A stretch of 64,000 nucleotides of DNA from Megachile rotundata (taxonomy: Eukaryota; Arthropoda; Insecta; Hymenoptera; Megachilidae). Shown piece after piece: positions 12,090-26,579 of the stretch; the stretch's first letter is position 1, and every line of letters begins with the position of its first letter. The notes under the pieces were generated by a model. The model saw only the letters and a list, made by a program, of their open reading frames with translations, did no database searches and was not told the origin of the DNA. The position numbers and the translations under genes were made by a program. Location of the stretch: the NCBI RefSeq assembly GCF_050947335.1, contig NW_027474089.1, positions 1 through 64,000 on the forward strand, read 5' to 3'.

Positions 12090-13666
12090 ATTGTCGTCCT
12101 ATCGATCATATAAGCATAATATGGCTAATAATATGAGTTAGATTGATAATAATAAGAGTAATGAGTATAGTAATTGTCGTCCTATCGATCATATAAGCAT
12201 AATATGGCTAATAATATGAGTTAGATTGATAATAATAAGAGTAATGAGTATAGTAATTGTCGTCCTATCGATCATATAAGCATAATATGGCTAATAATAT
12301 GAGTTAGATTGATAATAATAAGAGTATTGAGTATAGTTATTGTCGTCCTATCGATCATATAAGCATAATATGGCTAATAATATGAGTTAGATTGATAATA
12401 ATAAGAGTAATAAGTATAGTAATTGTCGTTCTACCGATCATATAAGCACAATATGGCTAATAATATGCGTTAGATTGATAATAATAAGAGTAATGAGTAT
12501 AGTAATTGTCGTCCTATCGATCATATAAGCATAATGTGGCTAATAATATGAGTTAGATTGATAATAATAAGAGTAATGAGTATAGTAATTGTCGTCCTAT
12601 CGATCATATAAGCATAATATGGCTAATAATATGAGTTAGATTGATAATAATAAGAGTAATGAGTATAGTAATTGTCGTCCTATCGATCATGTAAGCATAA
12701 TATGGCTAATAGTATGAGTTAGATTGATAATAATAAGAGCAATGAGTATAGTAATTGTCGTCCTATCGATCATATAAGCATAATATGCCTAATAATATGA
12801 GTTAGATTGATAATAATAAGAGTAATAAGTATAGTAATTGTCGTTCTATCGATCATATAAGCACAATATGGCTAATAATATGAGTTAGATTGATAATAAT
12901 AAGAGTAATGAGTATAGTTATTGTCGTCCTATCGATCATATAAGCATAATATGGCTAACAATATGAGTTAGATTGATAATAATAAGAGTAATAAGTATAG
13001 TAATTGTCGTTCTATCGATCATATAAGCACAATATGGCTAATAATATGAGTTAGATTGATAATAATAAGAGTAATGAGTATAGTAATTGTCGTCCTATCG
13101 ATCATATAAGCATAATGTGGCTAATAATATGAGTTAGATTGATAATAATAAGAGTAATAAGTATAGTAATTGTCGTTCTATCGGTCATATAACCATAATA
13201 TGGCTAATAATATGAGTTAGATTGATAATAATACGAGTATTGAGTATAGTAATTGTCGTCATATCGATCATATAAGCATAATATGGCTAATAATATGAGT
13301 TAGATTGATAATGATAAGAGTAATGAGTATAGTAATTGTCGTCCTATCGATCATATAAGCATAATATGGCTAATAATATGAGTTAGATTGATAATAATAA
13401 GAGTAATGAGTATAGTAATTGTCGTCCTATCGATCATATAAGCATAATATGGCTAATAATATGAGTTAGATTGATAATAATAAGAGTAATAAGTATAGTA
13501 ATTGTCGTTCTATCGATCATATAAGCACAATATGGATAATAATATGAGTTAGATTGATAATAATGGGAGTATTGAGTATAGTAATTGTCGTCATATCGAT
13601 CATATAAGCATAATATGGCTAATAATATGAGTTAGATTGATAATAATAAGAGTAATGAGTATAGCA
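12090..13666 (+). repeat. 19-monomer higher-order repeat (1,577 bp), copy 1
   Basis: Copy 1 of a direct tandem duplication. Anchors 1,577 bp apart: GAGTATTGAG at 12,322 and 13,899; GAGCAATGAG at 12,737 and 14,314; GGGAGTATTGAG at 13,565 and 15,142. Differences seen: GCGTTAG near 12,467 is only in copy 1, and ATGATATGG near 14,523 is only in copy 2. Confidence 0.85.
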
Positions 13667-15243
13667 ATTGTCGTCCTATCGATCATATAAGCATAATATG
13701 GCTAATAATATGAGTTAGATTGATAATAATAAGAGTAATGAGTATAGTAATTGTCGTCCTATCGATCATATAAGCATAATATGGCTAATAATATGAGTTA
13801 GATTGATAATAATAAGAGTAATGAGTATAGTAATTGTCGTCCTATCGATCATATAAGCATAATATGGCTAATAATATGAGTTAGATTGATAATAATAAGA
13901 GTATTGAGTATAGTTATTGTCGTCCTATCGATCATATAAGCATAATATGGCTAATAATATGAGTTAGATTGATAATAATAAGAGTAATAAGTATAGTAAT
14001 TGTCGTTCTACCGATCATATAAGCACAATATGGCTAATAATATGAGTTAGATTGATAATAATAAGAGTAATGAGTATAGTAATTGTCGTCCTATCGATCA
14101 TATAAGCATAATGTGGCTAATAATATGAGTTAGATTGATAATAATAAGAGTAATGAGTATAGTAATTGTCGTCCTATCGATCATATAAGCATAATATGGC
14201 TAATAATATGAGTTAGATTGATAATAATAAGAGTAATGAGTATAGTAATTGTCGTCCTATCGATCATGTAAGCATAATATGGCTAATAGTATGAGTTAGA
14301 TTGATAATAATAAGAGCAATGAGTATAGTAATTGTCGTCCTATCGATCATATAAGCATAATATGCCTAATAATATGAGTTAGATTGATAATAATAAGAGT
14401 AATAAGTATAGTAATTGTCGTTCTATCGATCATATAAGCACAATATGGCTAATAATATGAGTTAGATTGATAATAATAAGAGTAATGAGTATAGTTATTG
14501 TCGTCCTATCGATCATATAAGCATGATATGGCTAACAATATGAGTTAGATTGATAATAATAAGAGTAATAAGTATAGTAATTGTCGTTCTATCGATCATA
14601 TAAGCACAATATGGCTAATAATATGAGTTAGATTGATAATAATAAGAGTAATGAGTATAGTAATTGTCGTCCTATCGATCATATAAGCATAATGTGGCTA
14701 ATAATATGAGTTAGATTGATAATAATAAGAGTAATAAGTATAGTAATTGTCGTTCTATCGGTCATATAACCATAATATGGCTAATAATATGAGTTAGATT
14801 GATAATAATACGAGTATTGAGTATAGTAATTGTCGTCATATCGATCATATAAGCATAATATGGCTAATAATATGAGTTAGATTGATAATGATAAGAGTAA
14901 TGAGTATAGTAATTGTCGTCCTATCGATCATATAAGCATAATATGGCTAATAATATGAGTTAGATTGATAATAATAAGAGTAATGAGTATAGTAATTGTC
15001 GTCCTATCGATCATATAAGCATAATATGGCTAATAATATGAGTTAGATTGATAATAATAAGAGTAATAAGTATAGTAATTGTCGTTCTATCGATCATATA
15101 AGCACAATATGGATAATAATATGAGTTAGATTGATAATAATGGGAGTATTGAGTATAGTAATTGTCGTCATATCGATCATATAAGCATAATATGGCTAAT
15201 AATATGAGTTAGATTGATAATAATAAGAGTAATAAGTGTAGTA
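13667..15243 (+). repeat. 19-monomer higher-order repeat (1,577 bp), copy 2
   Basis: Copy 2 of the tandem pair. Its first unit carries TAGCAATTG (near 13,665). Part of it (about 14.24-15.42 kb) also matches 9.18-10.36 kb at 5,063 bp, sharing ATGATATGG at 9461 and 14,524 and the GTAATATCG/ATTAGC unit. Part (about 13.69-14.48 kb) matches 17.17-17.96 kb at 3,486 bp, with GAGCAATGAG at 14,314 and 17,800. Confidence 0.83.
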
Positions 15244-16259
15244 ATTGTCGTAATATCGATCATATTAGCATAATATGGCTAATAATATGATTTAGATTGA
15301 TAATAATAAGAGTAATGAGTACAGTAATTGTCGTCCTATCGATCATATAAGCATAATATGGCTAATAATATGAGTTAGATTGATAATAATAAGAGTAATG
15401 AGTATAGTAATTGTCGTCCTATCGATCATATAAGCATAATATGGCTAATAATATGAGTTAGATTGATAATAATAAGAGTAATGAGTATAGTTATTGTCGT
15501 CCTATCGATCATATAAGCATAATATGGCTAATAATATGAGTTAGATGAATAATAATAAGAGTAATAAGTATAGTAATTGTCGTTCTATCGATCATATAAG
15601 CATAATATGGCTAATAATATGAGTTAGATTGATATTAATAAGAGTAATAAGTATAGTAATTGTCGTTCTATCGATCATATAAGCACACTATGGCTAATAA
15701 TATGAGTTAGATTGATAATAATAAGAGTAATGAGTATGGTAATTGTCGTCCTATCGATCATATAAGCATAATATGGCTAATAATATGAGTTAGATTGATA
15801 ATAATAAGAGTAATAAGTATAGTAATTGTCGTAATTACGATCATATAAGCATAATATGGCTAATAATATGAGTTAGATTGATAATAATAAGAGTAATGAG
15901 TATAGTTATTGTCGTCCTATCGATCATATAAGCATAATATGGCTAATAATATGAGTTAGATGAATAATAATAAGAGTAATAAGTATAGTAATTGTCGTTC
16001 TATCGATCATATAAGCACAATATGGCTAATAATATGAGTTAGATTGATAATAATAAGAGTAATGAGTATAGTAATTGTCGTCCTATCGATCATATAAGCA
16101 TAATGTGGCTAATAATATGAGTTAGATTGATAATAATAAGAGTAATAAGTATAGTAGTTGTCGTTCTATCGGTCATATAACCATAATATGGCTAATAATA
16201 TGAGTTAGATTGATAATAATACGAGTATTGAGTATAGTAATTGTCGTCCTATCGATCAT

Positions 16260-17090
16260 ATAAGCATAATATGGCTAATAATATGAGTTAGATTGATAAT
16301 AATAAGAGTAATAAGCATATTAATTGTCGTTCTATCTGTCATATAACCATAATATGGCTAATAATATGAGTTAGATTGATAATAATGAGAGTAGTAAGTA
16401 TAGTAATTGTCGTTATATCGATCATATAAGCATAATATGGCTAATAATATGAGTTAGACTGATAATAGTAAGAGTAATGAGTATAGTAATTGTCGTCCTA
16501 TCGATCATATAAGCATAATATGGCTAATAATAAGATTTAGATTGATAATAATAAGAGTAATGAGTATAGTAATTGTCGTCCTATCGATCATATAAGCATA
16601 ATATGGCTAATAATATGAGTTAGATTGATAATAATAAGAGTAATGAGTATATTAATTGTCGTCCTATCGATCATGTAAGCATAATATGGCTAATAGTATG
16701 AGTTAGATTGATAATAATAAGAGTAATGAGTATAGTAATTGTCGTCCTATCGATCATATAAGCATAATATGGCTAATAATATGAGTTAGATTGATATTAA
16801 TAAGAGTAATAAGTATAGTAATTGTCGTTCTATCGATCATATAAGCACACTATGGCTAATAATATGAGTTAGATTGATAATAATAAGAGTAATGAGTATG
16901 GTAATTGTCGTCCTATCGATCATATAAGCATAATATGGCTAATAATATGAGTTAGATTGATAATAATAAGAGTAATAAGTGTAGTAATTGTCGTAATATC
17001 GATCATATTAGCATAATATGGCTAATAATATGATTTAGATTGATAATAATAAGAGTAATGAGTACAGTAATTGTCGTCCTATCGATCATA
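16260..17090 (+). repeat. Third copy of the CTGTCATATAACC block
   Basis: Offset 9,545 bp (115 monomers) from the 6.6 kb copy and 5,063 bp (61 monomers) from the 21.3 kb copy. Its left junction is a hybrid unit near 16,218-16,250, with TACGAGTATTGAG followed by GTCGTCC instead of the usual GTCGTCA, which suggests a recombination point inside a monomer. Confidence 0.7.
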
Positions 17091-17169
17091 TAAGCATAAT
17101 ATGCCTAATAATATGAGTTAGATTGATAATAATAAGAGTAATGAGTATAGTAATTGTCGTCCTATCGAT

Positions 17170-17960
17170 CATATAAGCATAATATGGCTAATAATATGAG
17201 TTAGATTGATAATAATAAGAGTAATGAGTATAGTAATTGTCGTCCTATCGATCATATAAGCATAATATGGCTAATAATATGAGTTAGATTGATAATAATA
17301 AGAGTAATGAGTATAGTAATTGTCGTCCTATCGATCATATAAGCATAATATGGCTAATAATATGAGTTAGATTGATAATAATAAGAGTATTGAGTATAGT
17401 TATTGTCGTCCTATCGATCATATAAGCATAATATGGCTAATAATATGAGTTAGATTGATAATAATAAGAGTAATAAGTATAGTAATTGTCGTTCTACCGA
17501 TCATATAAGCACAATATGGCTAATAATATGAGTTAGATTGATAATAATAAGAGTAATGAGTATAGTAATTGTCGTCCTATCGATCATATAAGCATAATGT
17601 GGCTAATAATATGAGTTAGATTGATAATAATAAGAGTAATGAGTATAGTAATTGTCGTCCTATCGATCATATAAGCATAATATGGCTAATAATATGAGTT
17701 AGATTGATAATAATAAGAGTAATGAGTATAGTAATTGTCGTCCTATCGATCATGTAAGCATAATATGGCTAATAGTATGAGTTAGATTGATAATAATAAG
17801 AGCAATGAGTATAGTAATTGTCGTCCTATCGATCATATAAGCATAATATGCCTAATAATATGAGTTAGATTGATAATAATAAGAGTAATAAGTATAGTAA
17901 TTGTCGTTCTATCGATCATATAAGCACAATATGGCTAATAATATGAGTTAGATTGATAAT
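17170..17960 (+). repeat. Copy of 13.69-14.48 kb at 42 monomers (3,486 bp)
   Basis: GAGTATTGAG at 17,385 pairs with 13,899, and GAGCAATGAG at 17,800 with 14,314, both exactly 3,486 bp. The match stops near 17,965, where this copy has TATAGTAATTG and the other TATAGTTATTG. Confidence 0.75.
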
Positions 17961-18404
17961 AATAAGAGTAATGAGTATAGTAATTGTCGTCCTATCGATC
18001 ATATAAGCATAATATGGCTAATAATATGAGTTAGATTGATAATAATAAGAGTAATGAGTATAGTAATTGTCGTCCTATCGATCATATAAGCATAATATGG
18101 CTAATAATATGAGTTAGATTGATAATAATAAGAGTAATAAGTATAGTAATTGTCGTTCTATCGATCATATAAGCACAATATGGATAATAATATGAGTTAG
18201 ATTGATAATAATGGGAGTATTGAGTATAGTAATTGTCGTCATATCGATCATATAAGCATAATATGGCTAATAATATGAGTTAGATTGATAATAATAAGAG
18301 TAATGAGTATAGCAATTGTCGTCCTATCGATCATATAAGCATAATATGGCTAATAATATGAGTTAGATTGATAATAATAAGAGTAATGATTATAGTAATT
18401 GTCG

Positions 18405-19840
18405 TCCTATCGATCATATAAGCATAATATGGCTAATAATATGAGTTAGATTGATGATAATAAGAGTAATAAGTATAGTAATTGTCGTTCTATCGACCAT
18501 ATAAGCACAATATGGCTAATAATATGAGTTAGATTGATAATAATAAGAGTAATGGGTATAGTAATTGTCGTCCTATCGATCATATAAGCATAATATGGCT
18601 AATAATATGAGTTAGATTGATAATAATAAGAGTAATGCGTATAGTTATTGTCGTCCTATCGATCATATAAGCATAATATGGCTAATAATATGAGTTAGAT
18701 TGATAATAATAAGAGTAATAAGTATAGTAATTGTCGTTCTATCGATCATATAAGCACAATATGGCTAATAATATGAGTTAGATTGATAATAATAAGACTA
18801 ATGAGTATAGTAATTGTCGTCCTATCGATCATATAAGCATAATGTGGCTAATAATATGAGTTAGATTGATAATAATAAGAGTAATAAGTGTAGTAATTGT
18901 CGTTCTATCGGTCATATAACCATAATATGGCTAATAATATGAGTTAGATTGATAATAGTACGAGTATTGAGTATAGTAATTGTCGTCATATCGATCATAT
19001 AAGCATAATATGGCTAATAATATGAGCTAGATTGATAATAATAAGAGTAATGAGTATAGTAATTGTCGTCCTATCGATCATATAAGCATAATATGGCTAA
19101 TAATATGAGTTAGATTGATAATAATAAGAGTAATGAGTATAGTAATTGTCGTCCTATCGATCATATAAGCATAATATGGCTAATAATATGAGTGAGATTG
19201 ATATTAATAAGAGTAATAAGTATAGTAATTGTCGTTCTATCGATCATATAAGCACACTATGGCTAATAATATGAGTTAGATTGATAATAATAAGAGTAAT
19301 GAGTATGGTAATTGTCGTCCTATCGATCATATAAGCATAATATGGCTAATAATATGGGTTAGATTGATAATAATAAGAGTAATAAGTATAGTAATTGTCG
19401 TAATATCGATCATATAAGCATAATATGGCTAATAATATGATTTAGATTGATAATAATAAGAGTAATGAGTACAGTAATTGTCGTCCTATCGATCATATAA
19501 GCATAATATGGCTAATAATATGAGTTAGTTTGATAACTGTGAGTGTAATAAGTATAGTAATTGTCCTTATATCGATCATATAAGCATAATATGGCTAATA
19601 ATATGATTTAGATTGATAATAATAAGAGTAATGAGTATAGTAATTGTCGTCCTATCGATCATATAAGCATAATATGGCTAATAATATGAGTTAGATTGAT
19701 AATAATAAGAGTAATGAGAATAGTAATTGTCGTCCTATCGATCATGTAAGCATAATATGGCTAATAGTATGAGTTAGATTGATAATAATAAGAGTAATGA
19801 GTATAGTAATTGTCGTCCTATCGATCATATAAGCATAATA
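18405..19840 (+). repeat. 71-monomer offset duplication (5,893 bp), left copy
   Basis: Colinear with about 24,298-25,733. Anchors: CGACCATAT at 18,494 and 24,387; GTCCTTAT at 19,563 and 25,456. The shared oddities GAGTGAGATTG and GCGTATAG confirm descent. Differences include TATAGTTATTG here against TATAGGTATTG near 24,535. Confidence 0.78.
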
Positions 19841-21202
19841 TGGCTAATAATATGAGTTAGATTGATATTAATAAGAGTAATAAGTATAGTAATTGTCGTT
19901 CTATCGATCATATAAGCACACTATGGCTAATAATATGAGTTAGATTGATAATAATAAGAGAAATGAGTATGGTAATTGTCGTCCTATCGATCATATAAGC
20001 ATAATATGGCTAATAATATGAGTTAGATTGATAATAATAAGAGTAATAAGTATAGTAATTGTCGTAATTACGATCATATAAGCATAATATGGCTAATAAT
20101 ATGATTTAGATTGATAATAATAAGAGTAATGGGTATAGTAGTTGTCGTCCTATCGATCATATAAGCATAATATGGCTAATAATATGAGTTAGATTGATAA
20201 TAATAAGAGTAATGAGTATAGTAATTGTCGTCCTATCGATCATATAAGCATAATATGCCTAATAATATGAGTTAGATTGATAATAATAAGAGTAATAAGT
20301 ATAGTAATTGTCGTTCTATCGATCATATAAGCACAATATGGCTAATAATATGAGTTAGATTGATAATAATAAGAGTAATGAGTATAGTAATTGTCGTCCT
20401 ATCGATCATATAAGCATAATATGGCTAATAATATGAGTTAGATTGATAATAATAAGAGTAATGAGTATAGTAATTGTCGTCCTATCGATCATATAAGCAT
20501 AATATGGCTAATAATATGAGTTAGATTGATAATAATAAGAGTAATGAGTATAGTTATTGTCGTCCTATCGATCATATAAGCATAATATGGCTAATAATAT
20601 GAGTTAGATGAATAATAATAAGAGTAATAAGTATAGTAATTGTCGTTCTATCGATCATATTAGCACAATATGGCTAATAATATGAGTTAGATTGATAATA
20701 ATAAGAGTAATGAGTATAGTAATTGTCGTCCTATCGATCATATAAGCATAATGTGGCTAATAATATGAGTTAGATTGATAATAATAAGAGTAATAAGTAT
20801 AGTAGTTGTCGTTCTATCGGTCATATAACCATAATATGGCTATTAATATGAGTTAGATTGATAATAATACGAGTATTGAGTATAGTAATTGTCGTCATAT
20901 CGATCATATGAGCATAATATGGCTAATAATATGAGTTAGATTGATAATGATAAGAGTAATGAGTATAGTAATTGTCGTCCTATCGATCATATAAGCATAA
21001 TATGGCTAATAATATGAGTTAGATTGATAATAATAAGAGTAATGAGTATAGTAATTGTCGTCCTATCGATCATATAAGCATAATATGGCTAATAATATGA
21101 GTTAGATTGATAATAATAAGAGTAATAAGTATAGTAATTGTCGTTCTATCGATCATATAAGCACAATATGGATAATAATATGAGTTAGATTGATAATAAT
21201 GG
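18760..21202 (+). repeat. Diverged copy of the 2.16-4.60 kb block, 16,600 bp away
   Basis: The order of rare variants matches 2160-4602 at an offset of 16,600 bp (200 monomers): ACACTATGG-start units at 19,254 and 19,918, GTCCTTAT at 19,563, ATGAATAATAATAAG near 20,608. It differs from the two tandem copies by single substitutions, for example GAGAAATGAG near 19,960, GGGTATAG near 20,131, ATTAGCACAAT near 20,659 and GGCTATTAAT near 20,838, and it lacks their GTGGCAAAT change. It therefore split off before the tandem duplication. Confidence 0.8.
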
Positions 21203-22340
21203 GAGTAATAAGTATAGTAATTGTCGTTCTATCGATCATATAAGCATAATATGGCTAATAATATGAGTTAGATTGATAATAATAAGAGTAATGAGTATAG
21301 TAATTGTCGTCCTATCGATCATATAAGCATAATATGGCTAATAATATGAGTTAGATTGATAATAATAAGAGTAATAAGCATATTAATTGTCGTTCTATCT
21401 GTCATATAACCATAATATGGCTAATAATATGAGTTAGATTGATAATAATGAGAGTAGTAAGTATAGTAATTGTCGTTATATCGATCATATAAGCATAATA
21501 TGGCTAATAATATGAGTTAGACTGATAATAGTAAGAGTAATGAGTATAGTAATTGTCGTCCTATCGATCATATAAGCATAATATGGCTAATAATAAGATT
21601 TAGATTGATAATAATAAGAGTAATGAGTATAGTAATTGTCGTCCTATCGATCATATAAGCATAATATGGCTAATAATATGAGTTAGATTGATAATAATAA
21701 GAGTAATGAGTATAGTAATTGTCGTCCTATCGATCATGTAAGCATAATATGGCTAATAGTATGAGTTAGATTGATAATAATAAGAGTAATGAGTATAGTA
21801 ATTGTCGTCCTATCGATCATATAAGCATAATATGGCTAATAATATGAGTTAGATTGATATTAATAAGAGTAATAAGTATAGTAATTGTCGTTCTATCGAT
21901 CATATAAGCACACTATGGCTAATAATATGAGTTAGATTGATAATAATAAGAGTAATGAGTATGGTAATTGTCGTCCTATCGATCATATAAGCATAATATG
22001 GCTAATAATATGAGTTAGATTGATAATAATAAGAGTAATAAGTGTAGTAATTGTCGTAATATCGATCATATTAGCATAATATGGCTAATAATATGATTTA
22101 GATTGATAATAATAAGAGTAATGAGTACAGTAATTGTCGTCCTATCGATCATATAAGCATAATATGGCTAATAATATGAGTTAGATTGATAATAATAAGA
22201 GTAATGAGTATAGTAATTGTCGTCCTATCGATCATGTAAGCATAATATGGCTAATAATATGAGTTAGATTGATAATAATAAGAGTAATGAGTATATTTAT
22301 TGTCGTCCTATCGATCATATAAGCATAATATGGCTAATAA
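21203..22340 (+). repeat. Segment shared with 6,595-7,730 and in part with 16,260-17,090
   Basis: Colinear with 6,595-7,730 at 14,608 bp. It is also colinear with 16,260-17,090 at 5,063 bp (CTGTC at 16,336 and 21,399), including the AAGTGTAG / GTAATATCG / ATTAGC unit that the 6.6 kb copy lacks. The 16 kb and 21 kb copies are therefore the closer pair at that unit. Confidence 0.75.
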
Positions 22341-22344
22341 TATG
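21970..22344 (+). repeat. 10-monomer offset repeat (830 bp), left copy
   Basis: Matches 22,800-23,174: AAGTGTAG near 22,041 and 22,871, GTATATTTAT at 22,291 and 23,121, both 830 bp apart. The 22.38-22.83 kb block, which matches 34.58-35.03 kb, sits between the copies. Confidence 0.75.
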
Positions 22345-22384
22345 ATTTAGATTGATAATAATAAGAGTAATGAGTACAGTAATT

Positions 22385-22830
22385 GTCGTCCTATCGGTCA
22401 TATAACCATAATATGGCTAGTAATATGAGTTGGATTGATAACAGTGAGTGTAGTAAGTATAGTAATTGTCGTTCTATCGGTCATATAAGCATAATATGGC
22501 TAATAATATGAGTTAGTTTAATAACTGTGAGTGTAATAAGTATAGTAATTGTCCTTATATCGATCATATAAGCATAATATGGCTAATAATATGATTTAGA
22601 TTGATAATAACAAGAGTAATGAGTATAGTAATTGTCGTCCTATCGATCATATAAGCATAATATGGCTAATAATAGGAGTTAGATTGATAAAAATAAGAGT
22701 AATGAGTATAGTAATTGTCGTCCTATCGATCATGTAAGCATAATATGTCTAATAGTATGAGTTAGATTGATAATAATAAGAGTAATGAGTATAGTAATTG
22801 TCGTCCTATCGATCATATAAGCATAATATG
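22385..22830 (+). repeat. Segment repeated at 34,585-35,030 (offset 12,200 bp)
   Basis: Shares the order CGGTCATATAACC, GGCTAGTAATATG with CAGTGAGTG, GTCCTTAT (22,551 and 34,751), AATAACAAGAG, AAAAATAAG, ATATGTCTAATAG. The offset is 147 monomers minus the 1-bp loss at 25,672. The beginning of the window (141 to about 660) has the same order, 22,244 bp to the left, without the later private changes. Confidence 0.78.
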
Positions 22831-23174
22831 GCTAATAATATGAGTTAGATTGATAATAATAAGAGTAATAAGTGTAGTAATTGTCGTAATATCGATCATA
22901 TTAGCATAATATGGCTAATAATATGATTTAGATTGATAATAATAAGAGTAATGAGTACAGTAATTGTCGTCCTATCGATCATATAAGCATAATATGGCTA
23001 ATAATATGAGTTAGATTGATAATAATAAGAGTAATGAGTATAGTAATTGTCGTCCTATCGATCATGTAAGCATAATATGGCTAATAATATGAGTTAGATT
23101 GATAATAATAAGAGTAATGAGTATATTTATTGTCGTCCTATCGATCATATAAGCATAATATGGCTAATAATATG
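22800..23174 (+). repeat. 10-monomer offset repeat (830 bp), right copy
   Basis: Right copy of 21,970-22,344; the order is AAGTGTAG/ATTAGC unit, GATTTAG unit with TACAG, ATGTAAGC unit, TATATTTATTG unit. Confidence 0.75.
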
Positions 23175-24297
23175 AGTTAGATTGATAATAATAAGAGTAA
23201 TGAGTATAGTAGTTGTCGTCCTATCGATCATATAAGCATAATATGGCTAATAATATGAGTTAGATTGATAATAATAAGAGTAATGAGTATAGTAATTGTC
23301 GTCCTATCGATCATATAAGCATAATATGCCTAATAATATGAGTTAGATTGATAATAATAAGAGTAATAAGTGTAGTAATTGTCGTTCTATCGGTCATATA
23401 ACCATAATATGGCTAATAATATGAGTTAGATTGATAATAATACGAGTATTGAGTATAGTAATTGTCGTCATATCGATCATATAAGCATAATATGGCCACT
23501 AATATGAGTTAGATTGATAATAATAAGAGTAATGAGTATAGTAATTGTCGTCCTATCGATCATATAAGCATAATATGGCTAATAATATGAGTTAGATTGA
23601 TAATAATAAGAGTAATGAGTATAGTAATTGTCGTCCTATCGATCATATAAGCATAATATGGCTAATAATATGAGTTAGATTGATAATAATAAGAGTAATA
23701 AGTATAGTAATTGTCGTTCTATCGATCATATAAGCACAATATGGATAATAATATGAGTTAGATTGATAATAATGGGAGTATTGAGTATAGTAATTGTCGT
23801 CATATCGATCATATAAGCATAATATGGGTAATAATATGAGTTAGATTGATAATAATAAGAGTAATGAGTATAGTAATTGTCGTCCTATCGATCATGTAAG
23901 CATAATATGGCTAATAGTATGAGTTAGATTGATAATAATAAGAGCAATGAGTATAGTAATTGTCGTCCTATGGATCATATAAGCATAATATGCCTAATAA
24001 TATGAGTTAGATTGATAATAATAAGAGTAATAAGTATAGTAATTGTCGTTCTATCGATCATATAAGCACAATATGGCTAATAATATGAGTTAGATTGATA
24101 ACAATAAGAGTAATGAGTATAGTAATTGTCGTCCTATCGATCATATAAGCATAATATGGCTAATAATATGAGTTAGATTGATAATAATAAGAGTAATGAG
24201 TATAGTAATTGTCGTCCTATCGATCATATAAGCATAATATGGCTAATAATATGAGTTAGATTGATAATAATAAGAGTAATGAGTATAGTTATTGTCG

Positions 24298-25733
24298 TCC
24301 TATCGATCATATAAGCATAATATGGCTAATAATATGAGTTAGATTGATGATAATAAGAGTAATAAGTATAGTAATTGTCGTTCTATCGACCATATAAGCA
24401 CAATATGGCTAATAATATGAGTTAGATTGATAATAATAAGAGTAATGGGTATAGTAATTGTCGTCCTATCGATCATATAAGCATAATATGGCTAATAATA
24501 TGAGTTAGATTGATAATAATAAGAGTAATGCGTATAGGTATTGTCGTCCTATCGATCATATAAGCATAATATGGCTAATAATATGAGTTAGATTGATAAT
24601 AATAAGAGTAATAAGTATAGTAATTGTCGTTCTATCGATCATATAAGCACAATATGGCTAATAATATGAGTTAGATTGATAATAATAAGAGTAATGAGTA
24701 TAGTAATTGTCGTCCTATCGATCATATAAGCATAATGTGGCTGATAATATGAGTTAGATTGATAATAATAAGAGTAATAAGTGTAGTAATTGTCGTTCTA
24801 TCGGTCATATAACCATAATATGGCTAATAATATGAGTTAGATTGATAATAGTACGAGTATTGAGTATAGTAATTGTCGTCATATCGATCATATAAGCATA
24901 ATATGGCTAATAATATGAGCTAGATTGATAATAGTAAGAGTAATGAGTATAGTAATTGTCGTCCTATCGATCATATAAGCATAATATGGCTAATAATATG
25001 AGTTAGATTGATAATAATAAGAGTAATGAGTATAGTAATTGTCGTCCTATCGATCATGTAAGCATAATATGGCTAATAATATGAGTGAGATTGATATTAA
25101 TAAGAGTAATAAGTATAGTAATTGTCGTTCTATCGATCATATAAGCACACTATGGCTAATAATATGAGTTAGATTGATAATAATAAGAGTAATGAGTATG
25201 GTAATTGTCGTCCTATCGATCATATAAGCATAATATGGCTAATAATATGGGTTAGATTGATAATAATAAGAGTAATAAGTATAGTAATTGTCGTAATATC
25301 GATCATATAAGCATAATATGGCTAATAATATGATTTAGATTGATAATAATAAGAGTAATGAGTACAGTAATTGTCGTCCTATCGATCATATAAGCATAAT
25401 ATGGCTAATAATATGAGTTAGTTTGATAACTGTGAGTGTAATAAGTATAGTAATTGTCCTTATATCGATCATATAAGCATAATATGGCTAATAATATGAT
25501 TTAGATTGATAATAATAAGAGTAATGAGTATAGTAATTGTCGTCCTATCGATCATATAAGCATAATATGGCTAATAATATGAGTTAGATTGATAATAATA
25601 AGAGTAATGAGAATAGTAATTGTCGTCCTATCGATCATGTAAGCATAATATGGCTAATAGTATGAGTTAGATGATAATAATAAGAGTAATGAGTATAGTA
25701 ATTGTCGTCCTATCGATCATATAAGCATAATAT
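24298..25733 (+). repeat. 71-monomer offset duplication (5,893 bp), right copy
   Basis: Right copy of 18,405-19,840. Near its right end it carries the only indel of domain I, loss of one T in GTTAGATTGAT near 25,672, which the left copy does not have. Confidence 0.78.
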
Positions 25734-26579
25734 GCCTAATAATATGAGTTAGATTGATAATAATAAGAGCAATAAGTATAGTAATTGTCGTTCTATCGAT
25801 CATATAAGCACAATATGGCTAATAATATGAGTTAGATTGATAATAATAAGAGTAATGAGTATAGTAATTGTCGTCCTATCGATCATATAAGCACAATATG
25901 GCTAATAATATGAGTTAGATTGATAATAATAAGAGTAATGAGTATAGTAATTGTCGTCCTATCGATCATATAAGCATAATATGGCTAATAATATGAGTTA
26001 GATTGATAATAATAAGAGTAATGAGTATAGTTATTGTCGTCCTATCGATCATATAAGCATAATATGGCTAATAATATGAGTTAGATTGATAATAATAAGA
26101 GTAATGAGTATAGTAATTGTCGTTCTATCGATCATATAAGCAGAATATGGCTAATAATATGAGTTAGATTGATAATAATAAGAGTAATGAGTATAGTAAT
26201 TGTCGTCCTATCGATCATATAGGCATAATATGGCTAATAATATGAGTTAGATTGATAATAATAAGAGTAATAAGTATAGTAATTGTCGTTCTATCGGTCA
26301 TATAACCATAATATGGCTAGTAATATGAGTTGGATTGATAACAGTGAGTGTAATAAGTATAGTAATTGTCGTTATATCGATCATATAAGCATAATATGCC
26401 TAATAATATGAGTTAGATTGATAATAATAAGAGTAATGAGTATAGTAATTGTCGTCCTATCGATCATATAAGCATAATATGGCTAATAATATGAGTTAGG
26501 TTGATAATAATAAGAGTAATGAGTATAGTAATTGTCGTCCTATCGATCATATAAGCATAATATGGCTAATAATATGAGT

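Noticed and set aside
12090..12320. Runs of identical default units as evidence for specific duplications
   Set aside because: Stretches made only of the default unit match everywhere, so only rare variants were used as anchors, and block edges inside such runs are approximate.
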